Of a stretch of 64,000 nucleotides of DNA, positions 1 through 7,050 are shown one piece after another. The notes below the pieces were generated by a model. That model did no database searches. It was not told the origin of the DNA and was given only the letters and a program-made list of their open reading frames with translations. The stretch comes from Ferrimonas lipolytica (lineage in GTDB: Bacteria > Pseudomonadota > Gammaproteobacteria > Enterobacterales > Shewanellaceae), in NCBI RefSeq assembly GCF_012295575.1, contig NZ_CP051180.1, positions 3,286,001 to 3,350,000 on the forward strand. Reading direction: 5' to 3'. Position numbers and translations under genes: made by a program. Numbering within the stretch: position 1 is the stretch's first letter; each line of letters opens with the position of its first letter.

Positions 1-884
1 GCGCCTCGGTGAAGCCAGAACAGTTCCGCCAAGTGTATGAGCCAATGTTTGATCTCAAGGTCGATTTCGGTGACGAGCAAAACCCACTATATGACTGGCG
101 CGAGATGTCGACCTACATCCGTCGTCCTCCCTATTGGGAAGGGGCACTGGCAGGAGAACGTACCCTCAAAGGGATGCGACCGTTAGCAGTGCTGGGGGAC
201 AACATCACTACCGACCACCTGTCACCATCCAACGCCATTATGGCCAGCAGCGCCGCTGGAGAATACCTCGCCAAGATGGGGTTGCCGGAAGAGGACTTTA
301 ACTCCTACGCCACCCACCGGGGTGATCACCTCACCGCCCAACGGGCGACCTTTGCCAACCCGAAACTGCTCAACGAGATGGTTCGGGCCGACAACGGTGA
401 GGTCATTCAAGGCTCACTGGCTCGGATTGAGCCAGAGGGGAAACCAGTCCGGATGTGGGAAGCGATTGAGACCTACATGGAGCGCAAACAACCACTGATC
501 ATCGTTGCCGGTGCGGACTATGGCCAAGGTTCATCCCGCGATTGGGCCGCCAAGGGCGTTCGCTTAGCAGGGGTAGAGGCGATTGTCGCCGAAGGTTTTG
601 AGCGTATTCACCGCACCAACTTGGTTGGTATGGGGGTCTTGCCGTTGCAGTTCCAACCGGGTACCACCCGTTTGACCCTTGGTTTGGATGGCAGCGAAAG
701 TTACGACGTTATTGGCGAGCGCACTCCGGGTGCCACTGTCACCCTGCTGATCCACCGTAGCAACGGCAGCACCATTGATGTGCCAGTGGTCTGCCGCCTA
801 GATACCGCTGAAGAGATCGACGTTTACGATGCCGGTGGGGTATTGCAGCGTTTCGCCAAAGACTTCCTAGCTGGCGCTTCGTAA
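1..884 (+). CDS. acnD: 2-methylcitrate dehydratase AcnD, C-terminal part
   Basis: Only the last ~294 codons are in the window; the frame is open at base 3 and ends with TAA at 882-884. The visible part is the swivel domain of an aconitase-superfamily Fe-S dehydratase, with GDNITTDHLSP and further on YGQGSSRDWAAKG, the substrate-binding signature of the AcnA/AcnD branch. AcnD converts 2-methylcitrate to the methylaconitate intermediate of the methylcitrate (propionate) cycle in the cytoplasm. The choice of AcnD over AcnA rests on prpF following immediately (81 bp to its likely start), since these two always act as a pair replacing PrpD. The Fe-S cysteines lie upstream of the window and cannot be checked. 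Confidence 0.88.
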   Translation, partial: ASVKPEQFRQVYEPMFDLKVDFGDEQNPLYDWREMSTYIRRPPYWEGALAGERTLKGMRPLAVLGDNITTDHLSPSNAIMASSAAGEYLAKMGLPEEDFNSYATHRGDHLTAQRATFANPKLLNEMVRADNGEVIQGSLARIEPEGKPVRMWEAIETYMERKQPLIIVAGADYGQGSSRDWAAKGVRLAGVEAIVAEGFERIHRTNLVGMGVLPLQFQPGTTRLTLGLDGSESYDVIGERTPGATVTLLIHRSNGSTIDVPVVCRLDTAEEIDVYDAGGVLQRFAKDFLAGAS

Positions 885-900
885 AAACAGCTATGGCCGT

Positions 901-931
901 GTTGGCTTAGCTCCCAAATGCCTAAGCCAAC
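901..931 (+). promoter_or_regulatory. 10-bp inverted repeat between acnD and prpF
   Basis: GTTGGCTTAG (901-910) and CTAAGCCAAC (922-931) are perfect reverse complements with an 11-nt loop. There is no T-tract, so it is not a classical terminator. It could be an intercistronic mRNA-stability or processing hairpin. The in-frame ATG at 918 lies in its loop, which argues against that ATG being the prpF start. Confidence 0.6.
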
Positions 932-965
932 CGACATATCGATGCCAATTAATGGATGTAACCCA

Positions 966-2132
966 ATGACTCAAATTAAGATTCCCGCCACTTATATGCG
1001 TGGTGGCACCTCTAAGGGAGTATTCTTTGCCCTTAAGGATCTTCCCACCGCAGCCCAACAGGCGGGGCCAATCCGCGACAATCTGTTACTGCGGGTAATA
1101 GGCAGCCCCGACCCCTACGGCAAACACACCGACGGCATGGGCGGCGCCACTTCCAGCACCAGCAAAACGGCGATTATTAGCCCTTCCAGCCAAACCGGTC
1201 ACGACGTCGACTACCTTTTTGGCCAGGTCGCCATCGACAAACCTTTCATTGATTGGAGCGGTAACTGTGGCAACTTAACCGCCGCGGTTGGTGCCTTCGC
1301 CATTAGCCAAGGTATGGTGGCGGATCTGCCAGAAAATGGCATCAAAACCGTGCGGATCTGGCAGGCAAACATAGGTAAAACCATCACCGCCGATGTGCCA
1401 ATCAACAACGGTGAAGTGCAAGAGACTGGAGATTTTGAACTGGACGGGGTTACCTTTCCCGCCGCTGAGGTAGCAGTGGCCTTCGCAAATCCCAGCGACG
1501 GCGAGCTGTTTCCCACTGGCAACCTAATTGATCAGTTAGAGGTTCCGGGCATAGGCCGCTTTGAGGCAACCTTTATCAACGCCGGTATTCCAACCATCTT
1601 TGTTAACGCCGAGGCACTAGGGTACGACGGCACCGAGCTACAAGCGGTGATTAATGACCACCCAAATACATTAGCCAAGTTCGAAACCATCCGCGCCCAC
1701 GGCGCAATAAAGATGGGCCTGATCAGCGATTTAGCCGCAGCACAGCAGCGTCAACACACTCCTAAAATTGCCTTTGTTGCACCGCCTAAGGCGTATCGCA
1801 GTTCCAGCGATAAAGCGGTAAACCAAGCTGATATCGATCTCAATGTACGTGCTCTATCTATGGGCAAACTGCATCATGCCATGATGGGCACTGCCGCCGT
1901 TGCCATCGGCGTTGCCGCCGCCGTACCGGGAACTGTGGTCAACTTGGCCGCCGGTGGAGGCTTGCGTAATACCATAACCTTCGGCCACCCATCCGGCACG
2001 TTGAAGGTAGGTGCTGATGTTGTGCAGCATAATCAGCAGTGGCAAGCCAAGGCAGTAATCATGAGCCGCAGCGCACGGGTACTAATGGAGGGCTGGGTGC
2101 GGGTACCACAACAGGCTTTAATAGCAAAATAA
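966..2132 (+). CDS. prpF: 2-methylaconitate cis-trans isomerase PrpF
   Basis: PrpF isomerises the trans-methylaconitate released by AcnD so that the methylcitrate cycle can continue; it acts in the cytoplasm and belongs to the DapF-like diaminopimelate-epimerase fold. The protein opens IKIPATYMRGGTSKGVFF, the hallmark N-terminus of the family, and has DWSGNCGNLTAAVGAFA, which holds the conserved Cys-Gly-Asn catalytic segment. I start it at ATG 966 (388 residues): an upstream in-frame ATG at 918 would add 16 unconserved residues and lies in a hairpin loop. GGATG just upstream of 966 is a weak ribosome site. Co-transcription with acnD is likely. Confidence 0.93.
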   Translation: MTQIKIPATYMRGGTSKGVFFALKDLPTAAQQAGPIRDNLLLRVIGSPDPYGKHTDGMGGATSSTSKTAIISPSSQTGHDVDYLFGQVAIDKPFIDWSGNCGNLTAAVGAFAISQGMVADLPENGIKTVRIWQANIGKTITADVPINNGEVQETGDFELDGVTFPAAEVAVAFANPSDGELFPTGNLIDQLEVPGIGRFEATFINAGIPTIFVNAEALGYDGTELQAVINDHPNTLAKFETIRAHGAIKMGLISDLAAAQQRQHTPKIAFVAPPKAYRSSSDKAVNQADIDLNVRALSMGKLHHAMMGTAAVAIGVAAAVPGTVVNLAAGGGLRNTITFGHPSGTLKVGADVVQHNQQWQAKAVIMSRSARVLMEGWVRVPQQALIAK

Positions 2133-2254
2133 TGCATTAAAAACAGCCGTTAGTGGAAACTCATTGAGCTGGATCAGCACTGAAAATATGCCACTTTTCG
2201 TAGTTATCTCGATAGCTTAAGATGAACCTCTAATACGAAGGAAGTTTAGGTTCT

Positions 2255-2764
2255 ATGCGAGCGACAACAGCGAAAAGTGGATTTACGCTGATAGAGTTAG
2301 TCATGGTGATTGTTATCTTGTCGATCCTGGCAGCCATTGCTGCTCCGCGTTTTATTAACCTGCAGAATAACGCCCGTGACTCGGTGCTAACCACCTTTGC
2401 TGCCGCAGTAGAAAGCGCCAATGAACAGATGCTGATCCTCTCTAAGATGAGCAGCTACCGAGCCAAAGCGGTCTCCCGCCGTGATGATCTTACCGATGTC
2501 GACATCGACGGCGATGGCAATTTCAACACTCGCCTAAAGTGCGGTTACTTAGATAACACCGATGTCGTTAAGCGCCTAGATTACAGCGACGACCAACTCA
2601 ATTTTGAGTACCGCGGCGTCGACTACGTATTCTTTGGCTACGCCGAACAAAACAGTATTGAGGCCAGCGCTTGTTACTTTGGTTACCGCCAAGCAAACGG
2701 CACAACCAATAGCTGCCCCGATGGCGTTACTCCAACCTATCTACTCAACACCAGCGGCTGCTAA
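2255..2764 (+). CDS. MSHA-like type IV pilin (prepilin)
   Basis: A 169-residue prepilin. It has a short leader ending KSG (cleavage after Gly9), then FTLIELVMVIVILSILAAIA with Phe10 as the methylated residue and Glu14 as the conserved Glu5 of mature pilins. The following APRFINLQNNARDS resembles MshA of Vibrio/Shewanella MSHA pili. The globular part has DVDIDGDGNFN, an Asp-rich loop that may bind Ca2+, and a C-terminal disulfide-like Cys pair (NSC...SGC). AAGGAAG precedes the start. It stands alone: no pilus assembly gene is near, so it presumably uses the MSHA or T2SS machinery encoded elsewhere. It could also be a minor pseudopilin. Confidence 0.85.
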   Translation: MRATTAKSGFTLIELVMVIVILSILAAIAAPRFINLQNNARDSVLTTFAAAVESANEQMLILSKMSSYRAKAVSRRDDLTDVDIDGDGNFNTRLKCGYLDNTDVVKRLDYSDDQLNFEYRGVDYVFFGYAEQNSIEASACYFGYRQANGTTNSCPDGVTPTYLLNTSGC

Positions 2765-2787
2765 TCGAAGCTATGCCAACCTCGTTA

Positions 2788-3189
2788 CTACGGTTGTTGC
2801 TCACTACACCTATCCCAAGTGCTTGTGTCGATGCCATTATCGTTAGCAATATCGCTAAAGCAGCTTTCCATCGATTGCTGATAGACGGAATCGGTTAACA
2901 TCTTCTGTAAATCCATCGGTTTTAAGCAATCGTCAACCATACGGCTGGCCATCGTTATACACTGCGACTCATTCAAATTGATACAGCTTAAGAATTCGCT
3001 GGCGCTGCAGTCCTGTTTGGCCTGTTGCTGAGCAGACTCAACAATCTGCTCTTTGGTCGGCATCTGCATATGCTGCTGAGCTTGCTCTAATGCTTGCTTG
3101 GCCATCTGTTCCAACTGCTGTTGTGACATCGTCTCATCTGCCATCACCGCCAGTGGCAACAACAACGGTAGTGCCTTAATTAAGTCCAT
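2788..3189 (-). CDS. small secreted Cys-rich protein, unknown function
   Basis: I do not recognise the family. From ATG 3189 the 133-residue product begins MDLIKALPLLLPLAVMADE, a signal peptide likely cut after VMA. The mature part starts with a Gln-rich, predicted helical stretch and then has six cysteines (CSASEFLSC, SQC, DDC, ESC, DRC) that could make three disulfides in the periplasm. The upstream in-frame TTG at 3207 is rejected because AAGGAG, the ribosome site, overlaps it. It converges on the pilin gene with only 23 bp between them, and there is no clear terminator. Confidence 0.62.
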   Translation of the reverse strand: MDLIKALPLLLPLAVMADETMSQQQLEQMAKQALEQAQQHMQMPTKEQIVESAQQQAKQDCSASEFLSCINLNESQCITMASRMVDDCLKPMDLQKMLTDSVYQQSMESCFSDIANDNGIDTSTWDRCSEQQP

Positions 3190-3250
3190 CTGTCCTACTC
3201 CTTGCAAGGCTAATACTAACGCAGCCCCGCTTAATCGGAGTCGCTAGCCA

Positions 3251-3904
3251 TTAATCATAAGCGATTAACAGTGGTTGATCAGCCCCCATCCGCGCGTTGA
3301 TTACTGGTAGCTGATAAAGCCGCTGCAGATAACTGCTAAGCCTAGGCCATCGCTGTGGATTAGGCTCTATGCCAGCGTATTTAGCGTTAATAAACTGGGT
3401 GGCAATGGCGAAATCCGCTATCGAAACCTCAGTCCCCACTGCAAATTCAGCCGGCGCCAACTGAGTCTCCAAATAATCAAACACCGGCGGCTGCTCTGCC
3501 GCTACAATCTGCGCTACTCGTGCTGTATCGGTATCGCCTTTACGTAGTAATCGTCGTGCCACTATCTCAAAAAATACTGAGGCAGTAACGCTCATTAGGC
3601 TGGTGTCGGCGTAACTCTGAAGCCAAAGGCACTGAGCGCGCTGCTCAGGCAGTGCTGGGTAGATAGACGGTTGTGGATAACGACACTCAAGATAATCACA
3701 GATAACTGCTGACTCTAATAGCGGTTGAGCTAACGTTGCATCAGCAAAGGCGGGGATCTTGCCTAGCGGGCTGATGGCGCGAAACTCAGGAGAGGGATCT
3801 CGCGGAAACAACGGCTGTGAAGTGAAATCGATCCGTTTGTATTCCAGTGTCAGCATTACCTTGCGCACAAACGGCGACAGCGGAATACCGTAGAGGCTGT
3901 TCAT
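3251..3904 (-). CDS. glutathione S-transferase family protein
   Basis: A 217-residue cytosolic GST. The N-terminal thioredoxin-like half begins with LYGIPLSPFVRKVMLTLE, whose Ser-Pro is in the position of the glutathione-activating residue. It then has SPLGKIPAF with the cis-proline and LLESAVICDYLE, the Glu-Ser glutathione contact. The C-terminal helical half includes the N-capping-like segment VSIADFAIATQF. The substrate cannot be told from sequence. It is transcribed alone, away from zapB. A eukaryotic-type glutathione synthetase occurs about 50 kb further on. Confidence 0.88.
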   Translation of the reverse strand: MNSLYGIPLSPFVRKVMLTLEYKRIDFTSQPLFPRDPSPEFRAISPLGKIPAFADATLAQPLLESAVICDYLECRYPQPSIYPALPEQRAQCLWLQSYADTSLMSVTASVFFEIVARRLLRKGDTDTARVAQIVAAEQPPVFDYLETQLAPAEFAVGTEVSIADFAIATQFINAKYAGIEPNPQRWPRLSSYLQRLYQLPVINARMGADQPLLIAYD

Positions 3905-4432
3905 ATCATTTACGTCCCTGTTGATGATACATCTGAAACCACAAATGCTATTGGTTTAATAGCAACTCTTACTGCGTACGCTGGGCGCAACAAAACGTCA
4001 GCCAATAGCAGCATCGCTAACTCAATCGGGTTTCCCCTTAGGGTGTGAAAAACAGCATCGCTTTAGCAACATTAGTCGTCAATAAAGACAACCGCGATAA
4101 CGCCTTCATCGACAGCGCTCTGACCCCAAGGCTTACGCCGATTCATAACGACCAATATGTGAAGTCTCCCACATCTTGGTTCAGAGCATGGATGAATGAG
4201 GCTCGAACAATCACTGCAGCCTATATGTCGAATAGCGCTTCCTCAACTCGGAGCGGCTAAAAAATGGGGGGTTCACCGCTTCGAATCCCTAAGGAATCTG
4301 GGGCGTCGTCAGTTATTTCGCCACAATCGCGCAAAGATTAAACAAACCGGCAGAATTACTTGCTCAATTGATATCCGCTGCTGCTAAGGGTTGCTAGAAT
4401 CAACGACATCAACGAAGTAAGGACTGACCCTC
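3905..4432. other. intergenic region between GST gene and zapB
   Basis: 528 bp without a convincing gene. Two short open frames (4045-4260 from a GTG and 4196-4387) have no ribosome site and no recognisable protein. The stretch near 4270-4300 resembles part of a tRNA T-arm (CTTCGAATCCC), but no acceptor or anticodon stem can be built around it. The 3' end carries the zapB promoter. Confidence 0.5.
4392..4400 (+). promoter_or_regulatory. putative extended -10 promoter of zapB
   Basis: TGCTAGAAT is an extended -10 element (TGn followed by TAGAAT) 33 bp before the zapB start. No good -35 is present; a TTGATA lies 20 bp upstream, too far for ideal spacing. Confidence 0.4.
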
Positions 4433-4657
4433 ATGAGCTTAGAGCTACTAGAAAAATTAGAATCTCGAGTAAATAACGCCCTAGAAACTCTAGAAATCAC
4501 TCAGCTTGAGTTGGAAGAAGAGAAGCTACGTGGTGTTGAACTAGAACAACAACGTGACAACCTGCAGTCGGAAAACCAGCGTCTAAAAAATGAACTGGCA
4601 GAATGGCACCAGAAGGTTGAAGGGTTACTGGGTAAGCTGACCGTTGATGTGGCTTAA
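4433..4657 (+). CDS. zapB: cell division protein ZapB
   Basis: A 74-residue all-helical coiled coil beginning MSLELLEKLESRVNNAL and continuing through heptads rich in Leu, Glu and Gln to the C-terminus, as in ZapB of E. coli and its relatives. ZapB is cytoplasmic, binds ZapA on the Z-ring and links it to the MatP-bound Ter region. Length and the opening residues match the family. It is monocistronic, with its own promoter-like element and a strong terminator after it. Confidence 0.93.
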   Translation: MSLELLEKLESRVNNALETLEITQLELEEEKLRGVELEQQRDNLQSENQRLKNELAEWHQKVEGLLGKLTVDVA

Positions 4658-4685
4658 GCCACTTTCCGCTGGTGAGATTACCAAC

Positions 4686-4717
4686 AAAAAGCGCCGCTAT
4701 GATAGCGGCGCTTTTTT
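4686..4717 (+). terminator. bidirectional rho-independent terminator after zapB
   Basis: GCGCCGCTA / TAGCGGCGC with a TGA loop (stem 4691-4711), TTTTTT on the right and AAAAA on the left. It can stop zapB on the + strand and ytfK on the - strand. Confidence 0.9.
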
Positions 4718-4747
4718 GATGGCAATCTGAAACCAATAAAGTCGTTA

Positions 4748-4954
4748 TTACGCTGTCTTAGGGATACTTAACAGCTTATTTAGTTCTCGAACAACACTGC
4801 GCATCTTATTGGTACAGCGGCTAGGCATTACAAAACGCCCATCTCTAAATTCGATTTCACCAAGTTCATCTTCTTGCACCCGCACCACACCGTCACGGAA
4901 GATCTTGGCGTGTTTGGCAATAAGCCGGGGCGCATATAGAGGAAATATTCTCAT
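4748..4954 (-). CDS. ytfK: DUF1107 family protein YtfK
   Basis: A 68-residue product starting MRIFPLYAPRLIAKHAKIFRDG, matching the E. coli YtfK pattern MKIFQRYNPLQVAKYVKIL in length and spacing. YtfK in E. coli stimulates SpoT-dependent (p)ppGpp accumulation under phosphate or fatty-acid starvation; the same role here is inferred from the family. I start at ATG 4954, which AAGGAAT precedes at a good distance. The 20-residue upstream extension from 5014 is not conserved. Confidence 0.85.
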   Translation of the reverse strand: MRIFPLYAPRLIAKHAKIFRDGVVRVQEDELGEIEFRDGRFVMPSRCTNKMRSVVRELNKLLSIPKTA

Positions 4955-5069
4955 CGGTAATTCCTTTTCGATCTCCTGCTTCAACCATGAAGTCAGACAC
5001 AACTTATCCATCAAGGTTCAGATTAATGAAACCAAGGCAACGGTTCCGCTGCCTCAGTCAAAAACCTTG

Positions 5070-5687
5070 TTACTGCTTTGCAGCTAAGTAGTTGAGCAGG
5101 CCGTGTAGGTCGTTTAGCGACTTAATGCTTCCCATCTCAACTTTATATTTATTGTTGACGATCAATGCTGGAACGCCACGAACACCGGTAGCGCTCAGAT
5201 CTTTCTGCCACTTCTTCACCATCGCATTTACAGGGAAGCTTTTAGCTGCCTTGTCGTAATCGTCAGCGTTAACACCTGCATCCACAAAGAACTGCTTGAT
5301 AGAGGCATCGGTAGTAAATTGACGGCCAGAATCTTGAATAGCGGCAAACAATGGCAGCTCGATGCTCTCTTCAACCTTCAGCACTTTAGCAATTGCTAAA
5401 GCACGGCTCATGCGCATGCCACTGCCCGGACCATTGCCGTTGATAAAATCAGCGTGGGCTTGTTGGAACTTAACGCCGTCAGCCAAGCCTTGCTTAATCG
5501 GACCAACGTAGGTCTGAGCGAAGCTGTAACAATGCGGACAGTAAAACGAAAAGTATTCAGTCACGGTTGGAGTGCCATTCACTGGAGCTGAGCTCACTAC
5601 TTCATAGTGAACGCCTTCCTGATAATCCGCAGCCCACGCCATTGGCGCCAACATCAATGCGAATACAATACCCATCAATTTTTTCAT
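5070..5687 (-). CDS. dsbA: thiol:disulfide interchange protein DsbA
   Basis: The main periplasmic oxidant that puts disulfides into secreted proteins; it is re-oxidised by DsbB. The 205-residue precursor has a signal peptide (MKKLMGIVFALMLAPMAWA), the active site C50-P-H-C53 within a thioredoxin fold, the inserted helical domain, and the cis-proline in GVRGVPALIVN (Pro173). Length is normal for DsbA. It lies 65 bp downstream of srkA on the same strand, the same arrangement as E. coli srkA-dsbA, where the Cpx system drives it; cpxRA is also in this window. Confidence 0.96.
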   Translation of the reverse strand: MKKLMGIVFALMLAPMAWAADYQEGVHYEVVSSAPVNGTPTVTEYFSFYCPHCYSFAQTYVGPIKQGLADGVKFQQAHADFINGNGPGSGMRMSRALAIAKVLKVEESIELPLFAAIQDSGRQFTTDASIKQFFVDAGVNADDYDKAAKSFPVNAMVKKWQKDLSATGVRGVPALIVNNKYKVEMGSIKSLNDLHGLLNYLAAKQ

Positions 5688-5752
5688 ATTTATGCTCGTT
5701 CCATTACAAATGTGCTGCGAACACTGTGCCGCAGCATCGATAAAAATTCCAA

Positions 5753-6748
5753 TCAGTAGCCCTGACCTGGAGCTAAAGAAAGCGGCGCCTCATCCAGCGC
5801 GGCTAACTGTTCTTTCATCGCAAGAACCTGCTCTTCCCAGAATTTGTCCGTTCCATACCATGGAAAGTTCCGTGGGAAAGCTGGATCTTGCCAGCGTTTG
5901 GTCAACCACGCTAGATAATTGATCATTCGTAATGCACGTAAAGGCTCAATCAAGGCAAGCTGGCTAGTCGGTAAACTGGCAAAGGTTTCATACCCTTCAA
6001 GCAGAATGTCTAGTTGTAATAAGCGCTGTTGTCGGTCGCCATTAAGCATCATCCATAAGTCTTGAACAGCCGGTCCCATGCGGGCATCGTCTAGATCGAC
6101 AAAACTTGGGCCGTCATCCATATAAAGAATATTGCCCGGGTGCATATCGCCGTGCAGCCGCAAAATGGATTGACTATGGTTCAACGGCGCTGCAATACGC
6201 TGTAACAATTGTTCCAGTACCGTATAAAACGCGGTTTCCAGATAACTGCCCATTTGCGCCTGTTGCTGCAATATTGTTTTCGCTTCATAACCGAACTCTT
6301 GGATGCTTAGCGTTGGCCTATGCTGGAACGCTTGCTTCTGCCCTTGCTGATGCAGGCGCCCTAAGAATCGCCCTACTTGCTCCAACTGATCGAGGTTGTC
6401 GACCTCAAACTGACGTCCACCAACGCTGCGCCACAGCGCAAATTGGTAACCTTGGTGGCTAAATAGGGTTTCACCATCAAACTGTAACGGGGCGGCAACC
6501 GGCACCTCTTCGTCCGCCAGTTCTTGCGCAAATTGATGCTCCTCTTTGATCTGCGCTTCGCTCCAGCGTTGCGGCCGGTAAAATTTGGTGACGTAGCGAT
6601 GGCCGTCATCAGCACGAAACTGATACACCCGGTTCTCGTAGCTATTCAGCGCCAACAAACCACTTTCAGGGTAGATCCCAAGGGTTTCAATGGCATCAAG
6701 AAGCAAATCTGGCCCGAGGGATTGAAAGTCAAACTGAGCGTGGCTCAT
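5753..6748 (-). CDS. srkA: stress response kinase SrkA (YihE/RdoA)
   Basis: A 331-residue cytoplasmic Ser/Thr kinase of the choline-kinase-like fold. The catalytic loop is LHGDMHPGN (Asp201, Asn206), followed by the metal-binding VDLDD (Asp218-Asp220), the same register as Asp201/Asp217 of E. coli YihE. E. coli SrkA counters stress-induced cell death and is part of the Cpx regulon. The start ATG overlaps the stop of the small upstream gene (ATGA), and dsbA follows, so selO, the small gene, srkA and dsbA look like one transcription unit. Confidence 0.95.
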   Translation of the reverse strand: MSHAQFDFQSLGPDLLLDAIETLGIYPESGLLALNSYENRVYQFRADDGHRYVTKFYRPQRWSEAQIKEEHQFAQELADEEVPVAAPLQFDGETLFSHQGYQFALWRSVGGRQFEVDNLDQLEQVGRFLGRLHQQGQKQAFQHRPTLSIQEFGYEAKTILQQQAQMGSYLETAFYTVLEQLLQRIAAPLNHSQSILRLHGDMHPGNILYMDDGPSFVDLDDARMGPAVQDLWMMLNGDRQQRLLQLDILLEGYETFASLPTSQLALIEPLRALRMINYLAWLTKRWQDPAFPRNFPWYGTDKFWEEQVLAMKEQLAALDEAPLSLAPGQGY

Positions 6749-7050
6749 TCGGTCACCTTAGCTGCAAGTGTGCGGAGGAATTGGATATCATCAACGTTAC
6801 CTTGAAGCCACAGGCTGTCGCACAGCGACTCAAAATGCAGCTCCAGCGGTTCACCCTCAAAGGTTACCAACCAAAACAAGCGGTCGGCGCCCTGTTGCAG
6901 CTCCCCTAACTGACAATCCAATCGTTGCAGTAACGTTGGTACCATTAGCAACGTTTGCTCTTGGGTTAGCGGGCAATGCCACAACAGTTGCTCTGGTGCG
7001 GATGACTGTATCGTTAACTGCTGCAAGAGAGAGTTAGCGTTTGGCTCCAT
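6745..7050 (-). CDS. small conserved-looking protein between selO and srkA
   Basis: From ATG 7050 it encodes 101 residues (MEPNANSLLQQLTIQSSAPEQ...), with no signal peptide or membrane segment. It is compatible with the small Alteromonadales family labelled DUF3630, but I cannot prove membership. The gene is tightly embedded: its start lies inside the 3' end of selO (37-bp overlap) and its stop overlaps the srkA start as ATGA, so translational coupling is likely. Further in-frame starts at 7068 would only lengthen the overlap. Function unknown. Confidence 0.7.
   Translation of the reverse strand: MEPNANSLLQQLTIQSSAPEQLLWHCPLTQEQTLLMVPTLLQRLDCQLGELQQGADRLFWLVTFEGEPLELHFESLCDSLWLQGNVDDIQFLRTLAAKVTE

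Noticed and set aside
918-965. Longer prpF start at 918
   Set aside because: ATG is in a hairpin loop and the added residues are not conserved.
4262-4310. tRNA-like T-arm sequence (CTTCGAATCCC)
   Set aside because: No acceptor stem, anticodon arm or D-arm can be built around it.
4045-4387. Two short ORFs between the GST gene and zapB
   Set aside because: No ribosome site, no family, unusual composition; likely chance.
4433-4657. Reverse-strand frame over zapB (4497-4736)
   Set aside because: Shadow of zapB; composition not protein-like.
5036-5053. Weak hairpin after dsbA as a terminator
   Set aside because: Two-base loop or short stem with one wobble pair and no T-run.
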